NCBI GenBank assembly: GCA_965153455.1
Contig: OZ234493.1
Location: forward strand, 8,980,213-9,044,212
Direction: 5' to 3'
From: Sphagnum compactum
Lineage: Eukaryota > Bryophyta > Sphagnopsida > Sphagnales
DNA: 64,000 nucleotides
Part shown: positions 26,955 to 39,050 of the stretch, one piece after another
How the letters are laid out: each line of letters begins with the position of its first letter
How positions within the stretch are numbered: the first letter of the stretch is position 1
Translations under genes and position numbers: made by a program
The notes under the pieces: model-generated
Told to the model about the DNA's origin: nothing
The model's database searches: none
What the model saw: only the letters and a program-made list of their open reading frames with translations

Positions 26955-29900
26955 AAACTGTCCAAGACCACCCAGAACCTGATCTATGAAAGTACTTATG
27001 ACACCTACAAATTGCATGTCCAAAACCAAGAGACAAAAAAATAGAATTTGGGACACAGGCCAATCAGTGGCTTCCACGCAAAGAGCTCAGAATTCTTTCA
27101 ACTTCAGTTGTAACATGTGCAATCCAGAGTACACTTGCGGAAAAACGCTATATGAAAAAAGAATCCAATTTCTTTATGCAAAGATGGTGAACCCCACAAC
27201 AACCCATATGGTTTGAAATATGCAAGTAAGCACCAGAAAAATTCATTGAAATCATCATAGTTACGCCATGCTGAGTGAGCAGCCCTTCCATGTGCAGGCA
27301 CATCAGATTCCTGCATCCATCAAGTGCCCAACAAAATGAGGATTCTGGGAAATATGCTGGTGTCATGAAAGGGAAAAAAGAACCTGCATTGCATTTTCAA
27401 GCAGAGCTTTAACGTCATTCCATCAGTAGGCCTATCAGGACAAGCTGATGCCAACAAGAGCACATGTAAATATTCTGAGCAACCAGAACACTCCATAGCC
27501 ACATCCAAGTCAATCTGTGTAGAAGAAAACATTGTACTCAGGGTCCATATAGCTCATTCAAGGTCCAACAAGCTCCTGAAGGCAAGGTTCATTGCATTTT
27601 AGCTTTCCCCCGTAGAAGCTATATAACCCCTAGGACATAGAGAGGCCTATGTAGCTGGTCGAGTGCAGTAAAAAGTGACAACTAGTTCATCATGCAAAAA
27701 AATATATATCTTCAGTATAATAAAGAGCAATAGGCTTTCACATGCGCAGTGGACATGAACAGAAATATGTATGGTACTGACTAACTAACATAGCTTCGTC
27801 AACTGCAGGTATAGGCTAATTGCATGCATACTAAGTTTCTGTTATGAGTCCAGAAGTAACTGGAAGACTCCAACATGATGTTGGGTAGCATAATGTGAAT
27901 ATATCCAATAAAGAAAACTAAAAGAAAGGACAGGAAAAAAAGAAAGGAAACACAAAAGAGGAGCTTAAGGAAGAGGAAGAAGATAGCAGAAGCCAAAAAC
28001 TTATAGAATGAAAGACCTTTGAAAAACATCCATAAACTAATCAGCACAACAGCAGCAAGCCAAGGCCAAATTCACTGCAAGCAGAAGATGTCATGTTTTC
28101 ATCCCAGGAAGCAGGAAACACCGATGTGAGGACTAAATATTTTAAAAAACCAGCAACCCACCAGAAATTCTAGTGAGGATAAATGACATGTACATGGTAA
28201 CACAAACAGTCAAAGAGGCCCTTGCAAGGGTTTTCTGAGTCACTTCAACTGAGACATTAACATCCACAGTACCATATGCCACCATCCCTTTGAATGTCTC
28301 AATGTGATGTCTACCACCAAGCAATGGATAGTCCAAGCACACCATGCAATAGCAGGTCCAGTACCAATGATCAAGGTCATCAGTAAAGGCAGGGCACTTG
28401 AACAAGGTAGTCTAAGCCCAAGCAACCAGTTTGACCATCAAGCATTTATGTGCTCACTTCAGAGACTAGAAGAAATTGCAAAGCATCTGACTGCATTTGT
28501 ATACACTTGCCCTCATTGCCAATCCAGTTTGCAAGGAGCCAGAAAAGAAAAAGGGAGTTGCAACTCACTGCAGCCAGAATCTCATGGATGGGGCAGATAA
28601 TCTTTTCCAAAAACGAGTATTGTGATCCCTCTATATAGATCTTTTCAGACCTCTCCACCCGCGGCTTCTCCAGCAAATCATACATTTCATCAGCCATCTG
28701 CACATTACAACCAACAAGATTAAGCTCTAAGTAAAGCAGTAAGGCTTCTCAGATTTTATCCCATATTCATCCCCTGCACCTCAGAGGGAACAAAGAGTTT
28801 CTCACCAATGTCAAATCATGTGATAAATCACTAATAAAGGGCAGGCACAGCACAACAACCTCCACAGAATTGACTCACATGATGAAAAATGTAGCAAAGG
28901 CACTCAGGAAGAAAGCGAATATTTGCAGCCTCCCCCCAAATAAGTAGATACAGTGCCATTATACAAACCTTGTGTTCCACTGTTCCACTGCAACAGACAT
29001 GAATTGAAATCAGATTGAAAAGTTAATAAGTACAAACAGGAATTATACTCCCTGTCCATCCTGGGTAGTAATATTGCTTGATCTGGCAACTTGAAAGAAC
29101 AGATGCAACAGCCTCCTAAGATGGTAAATTTAACAGGACAGACATTTTTGGTGAATGGTCAGCATTATACAAGACAAAAACAATAATGCACAAGCCAGAG
29201 TTTCAGCACATATCCATGTCACTGTAATCTAGCTCTTGTAAATATGGCACACATATGAGACACAGGGAAAGCATCAGGAAAACTCACTAATAAAAAGAGC
29301 ACAGTGGTGATTTCAACAGCAAGTAGACTCTTACCTCTTAACTTGTGATTTCTTTCTTAAGAAAAGGCACCAGCGCTCATAATTCTCAACAATTTTAGAG
29401 TGGACATGAGTGACAACAGCCCCATCCAGCTGTAATTATCACAACAGCACTATGAAGTCACCAGTGCAATCAACACAAATCAATCTTGTAAAATACCTCA
29501 AATCAATAGTAGACATCTAAACAAACCCACTTTTGCACTGGATCCTTCAAACATGACACATAATATGTCATAACACCTAATTATTGTCAAGGTGGCTATA
29601 GATGGATAGATATGAAGTGCTGATATTGGTAGCAGAGTATAACACTACTGAAGGAAGAGAGAAGTAACAAGAACTTCAATGAACCTTGCTATGCTGTGAT
29701 GTCAGAGAAACACTTGAGAGGCGGGACTGTGCATTGGCCAATAGAAGAATCAAATGCTCTCGCTGATTTGCCACATTGTCTTCCTATGGCCACACACATC
29801 ATTCATTCAACCAGTTATATTCCACATCACCAAATCTATCCACAAAAGAAGCCCTAAGCAGATCCTGCATAGTAACTATGCAGAAAACCAAACACCAACT

Positions 29901-32900
29901 CCAACCCTGTAAGATAACCATCAGGTAAGGAAATGTTGATAGATCCTTTGAAATAGATCACTGAGCAAATTTGACTTCTAACAAATCCTGTATGACATTA
30001 ATGTGATTGCAGATATAAAGTCCACAAAAACATGTAAGTAGAAAAAGTGAATGTTTTGTCCAAACCAAAACAAACAAAGCAAGAAGCTGAGGTAAGTGTC
30101 AATCACAGAGTATCACACCATCACCATTATCATAAATGGCTAGTTGCCATTTATGCTATCTAGCAGCCACTGCTCCCCATAACATCATCAGCTACCAACA
30201 GTGGGTACAGATAAGCATTCTAAAATCTGCTGCAAATTAAGGGCATACAATGACATAAAGATCTGCATTCTGAGCTTCAACTAAGTCGTGATCTTGGCTA
30301 CCACCCAAGAGGTATAACTAATCAAAATTGTAAATAGCATGCTCATTCAAGCTGCAACAAGCTTGTGATGGTAATTTTAGATTGCCGCTGTACAAGTAAG
30401 CATCTAATCATAGGCACAGAGAGGCCTGCATTGGAAGTTAGTAGTGGTGCCTGCAGCACCCTAAAAATGTATTCTTCAAAGCATAAATGCATCATATGAT
30501 GCAGGGAAAAATGCATATCAAGACATTTCCTTCAACTTGATGGATCAGGCAAATTAACCAAAACAGCTTGTTCAAAGAACAATAACTAAAAAAATGTACC
30601 CTGAACAGAAGAGAACATACATACCTGGAAACCAAATGCATACTGCAAGAAATCAAAAACATCCAGGGCCCTGTCGGGCCGTTCATAGCCATCCGGAAAC
30701 TCGGGAAAGGGTGGTGTAGACCATTCCAAAGCACCAGTAGCAGCAGTTACCTATTGATCAGCAAGAGTCAACACTTGATTGCCCCTATTAGAGCTCATTG
30801 CTGTGTAGAAGAGACCACTCCATACCATCTACGTGCATGTTTCATTACACTGGTCGAGCTGTGAATTTCCTTCTTTCTGTTATGCAATACTCTGAGACAA
30901 GAGAATTCTTCGAGACTATACATAAGCTCCCTTCAATAGGATTTCCGCAGGCAGATGCAGAATTTCAAACAACCTCAAACCTTCAACAGATGAAATAACC
31001 ACAAGACTATCCTTGATGGTCTGTGTATAAACAAGGTAAGAGAAGTTTGGGCACTGGGAAACCAAGGATGGTAATTTGCAGCTCTAAAACAGTCACTTGG
31101 AAAATTTGGTGATTTGTTTGCCTGCATGTGAGTGAGTGATCATAAACTAAGAGACAAGAACCTACCTCGGGAAACATTTGAAATGCATTCACAACACCAG
31201 GAGTTTCAAGGGGTAGAATATTGAATGGCTTGAACTCCCTGATCTTCTTTGCATCATTCTCCATCTGCTTCTTCAACTGCATGGCACCAAGTGAAATCCC
31301 AGATCATTCCAACATTCATCACAGACAGGCATCTCAGAACACCATAATTGATAGCAGGGATCATCTTCCATTGCAAACATTGGCCCAACTTCCCTTCACA
31401 AGCACAAACATTTGGGAGGTCTCTCCATCTAGCATTTCCAACCAGATATGATAATTAACAAGTACATTTAGAAGTTGGAAGGAAATATGTGAATTGAGTT
31501 CCAATTGGTAGTGACAATAATTTAAATTTACTGCTCTTGAGAATGGGTTTATATCATCAAAGTGCAAAATACTACAAAGGAGTGCAGGTCTGACCACTCA
31601 CATGATGATCCACTGTTTCCTCAGGGCTCTCCCTTCTGTAAGCATCCACCACCTCATTTAAAATCCTTGCTGTTTCATACACCTTCCTCTTCCGCTCAGC
31701 CCTTGCTGCTAAACTGCACACTCTCAATCAGAATGCTTATCATTAAGCGCACTCTCATCTCAGTTCAAACATTTTGTCACCTGCATTTCAAGATGATGGA
31801 AAACTATCTACAAATGTATTAGTTCTCACTCTGTAACAATCACATCCAGGAGATTGCAGAAAATGTCCACAACAACCCTTTGAAGCACAAAAGATTGAGC
31901 ACTATGACATGACTCTGTACTGGCCATCAACCAAGACATCCATGCAAGGCTTCAAGAGCTTCAAAGACCTAGGTGTGACATTGGCTAAATGGAATGAGAC
32001 TTAAGACTCTCAGAACAGAGCTGCATGATGCACACACTTTTTCAAACCCAAACATATCAAAGAAAGACTGAAGGTTGAAGCAGGCAAAGTTGACTGTGCA
32101 CCTTTCACTTATACATTAAATAGTGAAGCTGCCAGGATGGTGATAGATTGTGATTGGTATAAACTTTTGATATTTATATAAGCTAACTGTTCACTTACAA
32201 AACAATCATCAGAAGTTGCAAAATAGTCTGTTAACCCACAAATTCCAACAGCATACCTGTCACTATCTTCATACCGCTGGCTGCTGCCAATCTCCTCAAG
32301 TTCAACAATTTTGTTCATCTCCCTGTATTTATTGTAATACTCCTGCAAGAGATGAATGTCATTTGGTCTATCTATCTTCTCTCCTCCCTTCTTTGCGCGA
32401 TTTTGCTGCAATCCACAAGACCCCAGAAACAACATGAACTTAGAACTGGTATGACCTTGTTAACATTGGTTCCAATGGGCTGCAAAAGGTTCAATTTTAA
32501 AAGAGTGACATCCACGTGCAAACATTGACTACATGATACTTGCTTATAAATCTCCTACTGAGGAATCTCCACACATCCTCCAAAGCAAGGTATAATCTTC
32601 CTAACAGTAGGACTCACTTTGCCAGAGTATACAAATGCCACATTAAGGAAGGGCAAGAAGAGGCATAAGTGAGTAAGCTCATACTTCAATGATAGATTTC
32701 AGCCCAGTCTTGAACTGCATCACACCCCGTCCCTCACTCCGGGGGTCTAGATTTTGTGACATTGAATATGCATATTCACACACTGTCCAACTCAAAGTGC
32801 CACAACCCCACAACCAGCACTTTAGTATCTATCATACCATTGTCTGTTAACAACAATTGAGGGAGCAAATAACCTCTGCTTTACAATATGTCCTCAAGAA

Positions 32901-34187
32901 GCTCACACTTCCTGTAATCAGTAACAATTTCACTGGGACCACAGATGCCTGTAATCCTAAACCCTTAATTTAGGGTAAGCTGTATTTCATTTTAGCTTGT
33001 CCATGTAAAAGCAAGCATCTAAGCCTATGGCAAACAGAGACCTACACAGAGGATAGTGGTTGAAATCTCTTAAACCCTGAACATGTCCTTTAAGCTCACT
33101 ACTGGTTATAAATATATCAGGTCTCACAGCATAGCAGCAACCAATCAGCAACAATGAACAAAGGAACCCAATCATAAAGAGAAGAGAGCACAAAGACCAA
33201 AAACACACAGAGGTGCAGTTTGAATGACAGCAACAATCAAATTCATGCAATGACTGCAAGATATCATGATCATCGATAACCACCACTTGCTACTTATGAT
33301 GCCAAGACCAAATCCAGTGTCTGAAGGACTATTGAAATGGAAATGCAGACATTCCAAAAAAAACTTGAATACAGCTGCAGACTTCATTGGCATGAGCAAG
33401 CTTCAGGGTCTGGTCCAGGAACTCAGGCCCCAGGTCGCATAGGGCTTGGTATCATGGCACAAGTAATGCACGAACACTGAGTCATTTCCCAGTGAAGAGC
33501 TTCTTTTAAAACACAAGCAGATACAGTCAGATTGACAATGTCTCATTCGTATGCTTAGAATGCTGCAGCGCCCCAAGGCAATTGAAGAAGTCACCATGCC
33601 AAGGATTTTCTTGTGACAGAGATAAAGCAAACCTAATGTTTGCTCGAGCTCATCTATGAGAAAAATGGGATTCACACTCTCATTTGGAGTCCGTATGATA
33701 TAGCATAACCAAAACTGCAAAAGGAGGTTCTGACATATGGTGCAAATGAGTAGCGTCCCCAGCAACGAGCTTGCAAACAAAGCTGGCAACTATAACGGAT
33801 ACTACTGGCTAACTACAGTGTGAGGGGGCAACAGCAACTCAAGACGGTGGAGCCAAATTACACACAGAGGAGTGAAAAGAAGTTTAATGTGTCCCACCGA
33901 AATGGAAGAATTGTTGGGGGACAAGTTTACTCACATATACGAGCGACCTGAGGATTCTCCGGCTGTATCTCATCAGAAACGCGAAGAACGGCATCAATAT
34001 TGGTTTGATGGGACAGCGATTGAGGGACGGCAGCAGAAGACGCTGAGGATTCATAACCCAACGCGTACTCGTCTACCACAAAGCTCCCCTTGGATTCCTC
34101 CGCACGCAATGCCGCGCGCACCAGATCCTCCCATTTCTGCAACACTCGCTTCGAAATCAAGTTCGGCACCCTGGGCGGCCTCTCCAT
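10855..34187 (-). CDS. Callose synthase (1,3-beta-glucan synthase, GT48), GSL8/GSL10 type
   Basis: Fifty coding exons totalling 5844 nt join in frame throughout to a complete protein of 1947 aa, close to the family norm of about 1900-1950. The N terminus (TNIDAVLRVSDEIQPENP, then VARILCEYAYSMSQNLDP) is diagnostic of the GSL8/GSL10 clade (callose synthase 9/10). Order: cytosolic N-terminal domain with FKS1-type WGEAANIRFLPEC near residue 370; about six membrane spans from 515 to 780; a large cytosolic glucan-synthase loop from 800 to 1500 with GQTLARTVRGMMYY, AIIFTRGDALQTIDMNQ and VRMHYGHPDVFDR; then about eight C-terminal spans. The enzyme polymerises UDP-glucose into callose at the plasma membrane and cell plate; Arabidopsis GSL8 and GSL10 are needed for cytokinesis and male gametophyte divisions. 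The start is the ATG at 34187, with in-frame sequence matching family N termini. Exon coordinates are given in the three block entries. Confidence 0.95.
18847..24840 (-). other. Callose synthase exons 17-31 (membrane spans and start of the cytosolic loop)
   Basis: Exons in transcript order: 24840-24788, 23921-23861, 23759-23678, 22853-22804, 22347-22261, 22047-21959, 21802-21775, 21500-21409, 21239-21137, 20830-20667, 20427-20286, 20195-20062, 19889-19805, 19579-19461, 18956-18847. They encode residues about 670-1135. Exon 23 is a 28-nt micro-exon (LPRSISMGAE), required to keep the frame between IRSLDTLRQRF...TSE and KEKENAIRFAPLWNEII. Exons 17, 18 and 20 are also very short (53, 61 and 50 nt). 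Confidence 0.85.
23055..23665 (+). repeat. Dispersed intronic repeat, copy B with a duplicated end
   Basis: This copy fills most of callose synthase intron 19. A 68-bp block (AAGTTGCAGAGAAATCTCC onward, through AATGAGTGCAGTCATAAC) starts near 23058 and recurs almost unchanged near 23599, giving a period of about 541 bp. Between them lie the diagnostic blocks AACAGTGGGTGTAGATAAGC, ATGCAAGCATCTATGCC and ACATAGAGGCCTATATAGAG. No coding capacity was seen. Confidence 0.75.
26919..26956 (-). pseudogene. Organelle/bacterial-type small-subunit rRNA 3'-end fragment
   Basis: Read on the minus strand, this 38-bp stretch contains GAAGTCGTAACAAGGTAGCC followed by GTAGGGGAACCTG. That is the near-universal 3' end of 16S-type rRNA and matches the plant mitochondrial 18S (rrn18) form as I know it. 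The nuclear 18S form differs (AAGGTTTCCGTAGGTGAACC). It sits inside callose synthase intron 11 (26744-27233), where it has no function I can see. A nuclear insertion of mitochondrial DNA is the simplest reading. Similarity stops on both sides. Confidence 0.7.
27560..27670 (+). repeat. Dispersed intronic repeat, copy C (partial)
   Basis: Partial copy in callose synthase intron 10. It keeps the CAACAAGCTCCTGAAGG block, the CATTTTAGCTT block and GACATAGAGAGGCCTATGTA. Both the 5' and the 3' thirds of the unit seen at 23055-23560 are missing. Confidence 0.5.
30095..30485 (+). repeat. Dispersed intronic repeat, copy D
   Basis: Copy in callose synthase intron 6. It has CACACCATCACCATTATCA, then CAACAGTGGGTACAGATAAG, then GATCTGCATTCTGAGC, then CAAGCTGCAACAAGCTT, then AAGCATCTAATCATAGGCAC and AGAGAGGCCTGC, in the same order as copy B. 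Confidence 0.65.
32985..33110 (+). repeat. Dispersed intronic repeat, copy E (3' part)
   Basis: Partial copy in callose synthase intron 1. It keeps TTTCATTTTAGCTTGTCC, AAGCAAGCATCTAAGCC, ACACAGAGGATAGTGGTTG and CCTGAACATGTCCTTTAAGC, all of which have counterparts at 23430-23545. Confidence 0.55.
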
Positions 34188-34680
34188 GGCTGGCTGCTAA
34201 AACTCAGATCTTTCTACACTCTTGAAATCCTTCACATATCATCTACCTTCTACATCTTCTGGACCTCCTCGCAATCTTCAGTCTGCTAACACCCTGCTCG
34301 CTCTTGTTTCTCTAGCCGACCCAGAACCCTTCTGCTCGATCTTCTTCAATAGTTATTCTAAAGTCTCACAACACACCTTAGGCAATAGGACCTTCTTGCA
34401 AATACACCCAAGAAACCCAATGGCGCAACTAAACGAAAACAAAGCTCGAAGAATGCGCGTTCCCAACTTGTAAGAGCTTGAAGAAAGAGCAAGCACGTCC
34501 GCCATGACCGACCGTCCCACACAAGCAGTCGTAGGGCTCCGTCTACACTCCAACACCCCTTCAACAGCGTTTTCTTTTCGGCGAAATTTCACCCAAATAG
34601 TCCCCCAAAAAACAAATTCAAATTGGCGAATTTCTAGCGATATTTGAGTTTTAATCGCCAAATTTAGAACCCAAAAAAAA
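34188..34680 (-). promoter_or_regulatory. Callose synthase 5' flank and probable 5' UTR
   Basis: Mixed-composition sequence upstream of the minus-strand ATG at 34187, richer in GC than the spacer beyond about 34680. Upstream short open frames exist but none is conserved. The transcription start cannot be placed from sequence alone. Confidence 0.4.
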
Positions 34681-37164
34681 AAAAAAACCTTTTAAATTGT
34701 TTGATCGCCAGATAAGTCCTAACTTCCCAGCATCTAGCCAAAAACATAGAATTATTATTTTTTAAATTATTTCTTCTTTTCTTCTCGTCAAATCTGGCTA
34801 ATTCATATTCTGGATGAATCGCCAATAAAGCAACATCACAAAATTGAAATTTTTTAATTTGTAATTTATAATTTATAATTTAAAAACAAACAAACACTTC
34901 GTAAAAAAAGTACGATGAACTTTTGGGTAACGAACGCGGGAAAGAAAACTGAAACTGACTTTCCAGGAAACCCTCTCTGTCGGGCCTTCTTTTTCAATGC
35001 TCGTTATTTACCGTGTGCTGCTCGCCCGCGCACTACAACCGACGTTTCATCCACGTTTCATCCAGTGTTCTTGCTTGGCTATAATTTTTGACATACGCGT
35101 CAGGTCAGGGAAGAGACTCTAAAAAAAGTTCATCTATATATATATATATATATACATATATTATATTATATTATATATATATGCATTTCAAATGAAAGTG
35201 TATAATTATTATTCACATTCAAATAAATATAAATGTATAATTTTGAATGTGTGTAAGTGCAAAAACTATATTACATTAATTTTTGTAAGCCAAGATAAAA
35301 TGTAAGTTTTTTTTTTTTTTAATTCACACACATTTATAATTATACGTGCAGATTTTTACACATAATACAAAATTTGTGCTCCACATTGTTGCTATGCACT
35401 ACCTATCAATGGTGTCAATCAACAATTTTTATTTTTATTTTTTCTTATGTTTTCATATGGTTTTCAATAATTCATCATTATTATTTATGTCGATGTTAAA
35501 TTTAATTTAAATTAATATACATTTAAATCAATCCAATTCAATCCTGCTGTCTGATCATGAAATTGAATATAGTTATTAAAATCATGAAATTCCCAACTGG
35601 AAAGTTGAAAGTGATATATATATACCTTGCAACCAACACCCTAATATACAAGAAATCATCCAAATACATCCAATGAATGAACACCGTACCAAGTTTCCAA
35701 GCCCCCACTTATCATCAAAAACCTGATGATAGATGGATGATTTTTAAGTGTTCAGTTATGATATTTGATATTGATTTTGTTATGGTGCGGGTGTGGTAAT
35801 GTCACTCCTCATTCCAACTACCTCATGTTCCCAAATGGGAACAACGCGTTATCTTATGGGAATGCAAAGTTCACACATTGACACAAAATGCTCTTGGATA
35901 TCAATATTCCATGGGGTTGAGTTCCATAAAATGTGGATATGCATGACATGATGATCAAATATCCTATTACATCAACATGGGAACAACACATTTTTACATA
36001 GAAATGACATGTTATCACATGGGCACACAAAGTTCACATGGGTGACAAGACACATTCTCGAAATCGGTATCCATCAATTTCTAGTACATTGATATCATGT
36101 TCCCAAGGATTCGTGTTATCATGGCAAGACATCACATTCCCATGTAAGAGCTTAGAGTTCCCATTCCATATTATGTTCCTTGTCAATACCATATCACATT
36201 ATGCCACATTAACCTCTTGCCACATTAGTGCCACATCTGCACCACACCACATCACATCATGTCAATGCCATGCCACATTAACAGAACATAACACTAAACC
36301 ACATTAACACCACATTAATATCACATCACATCATGTCATGTTAATGCCATGCCACATCAATGACATGTCATCCACCATGGTGATGCCTATGTGACAAATG
36401 GTCGTAAATGAGGGTCCATCTCAACTTTCCTACAAATGTGTGCCAAAATATGTTGAAAAATTCAACATGTGCACCTACAACACTAGACCCACACATTCAC
36501 AAGCTTGTCACCCCACATTTCATATATCCACACTCACCAATGGGACATCCATCAATTGGAGAACCTTTTCAATTTTGGGAAAAACATCTATAATACAAGG
36601 GCAATTTCAAGACATGTCAAATATATATAAATTTAAGCTTCAACCATGGATTTTTGAATTTCTGAAAAAAAATTAGCATAGACAATATTATTAACAAAAG
36701 ATGCAAAATTATAACAAGTACCATAATACCTGAATGGACTTACCATTAATTCCCATACATATATATATATATATATTCAAAAAAATTATCAAATAAAAAT
36801 GCACAAATTTTAGAAGAATGATGAACATGTTGCCAAAAGTTTTGGAAACTTAAATGAGGCATTGTTGTAATGGCTTTCATGCCACACAATTGTGACATGA
36901 GAATTTGCAAAGGCAATGTCAATGCTCTAAGTTAAAAGCTCACAATGGTATTGATGGAGGGATATTTACCCAAGGTCTCTTCTTTCTATCTTAGGATTCC
37001 TAACCAAGGAATTGGTCGACATAAATTTTCAAACTAACCTTGATTCTAGATTTCATTTACAATGAAGATGATGTTCATTAATCCTTCACAAGTACATGAA
37101 TTTGTATATGTTGTTAATGATGTTTACATGAACTTGACTCCTTAATCTTAAGGTGGGGAAATGA
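34681..37164. other. AT-rich spacer with simple repeats
   Basis: Very AT-rich spacer. It contains AT dinucleotide tracts at about 35134-35190 and 36762-36775, and a degenerate low-complexity run at about 36190-36375 built from variations on CCACATTAA, CACATCA and CATGTCA. No gene was recognised. Confidence 0.6.
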
Positions 37165-37700
37165 TTATTGTTATGGTGTGTGCTTCCTAATGTTCAAGGT
37201 GTTATCGATGGGATCCATATCGACATTTTAAAACGTGAAGGTGCATTTGTAGAAGATTACTACTACCATAAAACTAAAGGTTATAAAATATATACACAAG
37301 TTGTTATAAATTGTAATAAAATTTTTATTAACTTGTTTGTAGGTCTTTTAAGAAATGTCAAAGATCATATGGTGTTGCACACATTTGTTTTGTATAGGCA
37401 AACACAATACAATGGTTTGTTTGATGATTATAACTAATGGTTTCCACCATATATCATGGGTGACAATGGGTATCCATTGATATTTTGAATCATAACTCAT
37501 GTCAAAAAAGAAGGGCATCTTTTTGTTTTGGAACTATTACACAATAAGAAACATAAGAGGAGACATTTAGTTATGGAAAGTGTTTTTAGCATTCTAAAGA
37601 AAACCTTTCATGAACTATTTGCAAAATTTTACTTAAGTGTATCCTTTTTCCCTAATGTGTTCACTTGTTGTCATTTATTACACAATTTATTTTAGATTTA
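37165..37700 (+). mobile_element. Decayed PIF/Harbinger transposase (DDE) fragment
   Basis: Frames between 37165 and 37700 read VQGVIDGIHIDI, DYYYHKTKGYKIYTQVVI, PYIMGDNGYP, then KKHKRRHLVMESVFSILKKTF and VFTCCHLLHNL. These are, in order, the regions of a Harbinger nuclease carrying the first D (IDG), the second D (GDNGYP) and the E (VMESVF). In-frame stops separate the blocks (for example after LFDDYN near 37437 and after YPLIF near 37487), and no upstream ATG region or MYB-like partner gene is present. It is a dead remnant. Confidence 0.75.
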
Positions 37701-37998
37701 ATTGTTTTAAAAATCCAATATGAAAACCAGATTGCATTAAATTCAAGATTGTTTTAGAGCGTCTACCAACATATAGCTTTTCATTTTTTGAATGTGTAGA
37801 TAAATTCCTTTTTGTAATGTTAATCCATAATAACAACTTTGAATGAAGCAACAACCCTTTTTTCTTGCTAGCATGCTTTTACAAAGTGTCCAATTTTCGT
37901 GACAACAGTTTATGTTTTCCATCAACAACTGAACAAATCATGCATCGAACTTATGATACTATTGAATCTTCCGCCAAAACTAAATTTGCCTAAAAAAA

Positions 37999-38505
37999 CA
38001 CTACTACAAAATGTGGGTGTAGTTCATTAATCCCCGTTCGCTAGGTCGATGAATTCATTGCTTCCCCACTGGGTTCTGTTCATTATAATTAGTGAATTTA
38101 TTCAACATTCAGTGAAATCATTTGGCGTACAAGGACAACTTCTGTTGTAATGAAATTTAGTAACTTGAAAATTAAAAAAAAATATGAGCCTCGTTTAAAG
38201 ACCTCTTAAGTTTCTTCGTTGGAGAATCATGCGCAATAAAATTACAACACTCAAATATATTCAACAATTCAGGCAAAGCAAGCGCTGATGAACTTGCAAT
38301 GTTATTACCCATACCTTGCCTAGTAAAAAACAACTTGAAATTGAAAATAGAAACTATAACAAAAGGTGTCCATGCACACCAAGTGATTTCATTATATTTT
38401 GAGTGAATTCATTAATCTTAGTAAATGAGGACTAATTGGAAAATAATGAATTCATTGGTCTAGTGAATGGGGATTAATGAACTGCACCCACATTTTGTAG
38501 TAGTG
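37999..38505. mobile_element. CACTA-like MITE with long terminal inverted repeats
   Basis: The element starts CACTACTACAAAATGTGGGT and ends with the reverse complement of the same sequence. The outer 37 bp of the two ends match at all but one base, and a weaker inverted match (about 70% by eye) continues to about 135 bp from each end (37999-38133 and 38370-38505). The interior has no coding capacity. CACTACTACAAAA is the typical terminal sequence of plant CACTA-like non-autonomous elements. A clean 3-bp target duplication is not evident (AAA against AGA). Confidence 0.75.
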
Positions 38506-39050
38506 AGAATTTGCATGCTGCAACTTTTATAATTTCAAAGATAATGTCTATCACTTGAATTCATCGCTTTCAAACTTCAAAGCTCTTAACTCCCAAATCT
38601 CTTTGGTTTGTGAAAAACTATAAGAAGTTTTGTTCATGATTTCCCCCCCATTTCAATCCTAGTGACTATTGTAACAACAAGTTGTGTTGCCAAGATTACA
38701 ACAATTTCACAATCCACTCAATAAAGCTCACACATTAAGGCTCACAAATGTTCAAGCTTTTCTAAACATTCAAAGCAACGACCATTTGCTGTCCCCATTT
38801 CCAAGCTTTCAATTCACAACCTACAAGGCATGAACAAAATGGGACTTGAAAGCAAAACAAGGAGTTGGCTATTAGTTCTAGAGAAAAGGAACAAGCTATG
38901 CGAACCATTAAATCAAGTGGTTGCTGCTTGGCAAAACCTTTAAACCTTAAAGCGCCATAAAGGGGAAGCTCTGAAGCCCTAGCAACATTGATGATGAAAG
39001 AACTTACAAACACGTAGTTCTTGCCGATGATGGATGGAGACATGTGGTTG
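38506..39050. other. Spacer, nothing recognised
   Basis: AT-rich spacer between the MITE and the 80-bp tandem repeat. Short open frames on both strands have no recognisable content. Confidence 0.5.

Larger units (their letters stand above)
25062..34187 (-). other. Callose synthase exons 1-16 (N-terminal domain and first membrane spans)
   Basis: Exons in transcript order: 34187-33935, 32782-32685, 32405-32257, 31713-31602, 31276-31166, 30750-30625, 29783-29685, 29429-29335, 28987-28879, 28697-28569, 27310-27234, 26743-26650, 26480-26343, 26071-25969, 25594-25471, 25251-25062. They encode residues 1-669. Exon 7 ends at a less common donor, AAG then GTTCAT. The first transmembrane segments are in exons 13 (LWIFLVCML), 14, 15 (FLWFALLSAVIVFIYV) and 16 (LILGVYGGIQLFLALLF). 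The first intron is the longest, at about 1.15 kb, and carries repeat copy E. Confidence 0.88.

Noticed and set aside
34353-34661. Minus-strand 102-codon frame upstream of callose synthase
   Set aside because: No homology and not in frame with a family N terminus; it is probably untranslated leader or promoter.
36190-36375. CACATTAA-rich stretch as a CRISPR-like or satellite array
   Set aside because: There is no fixed repeat length or spacer pattern; it is degenerate low-complexity sequence in a eukaryotic spacer.
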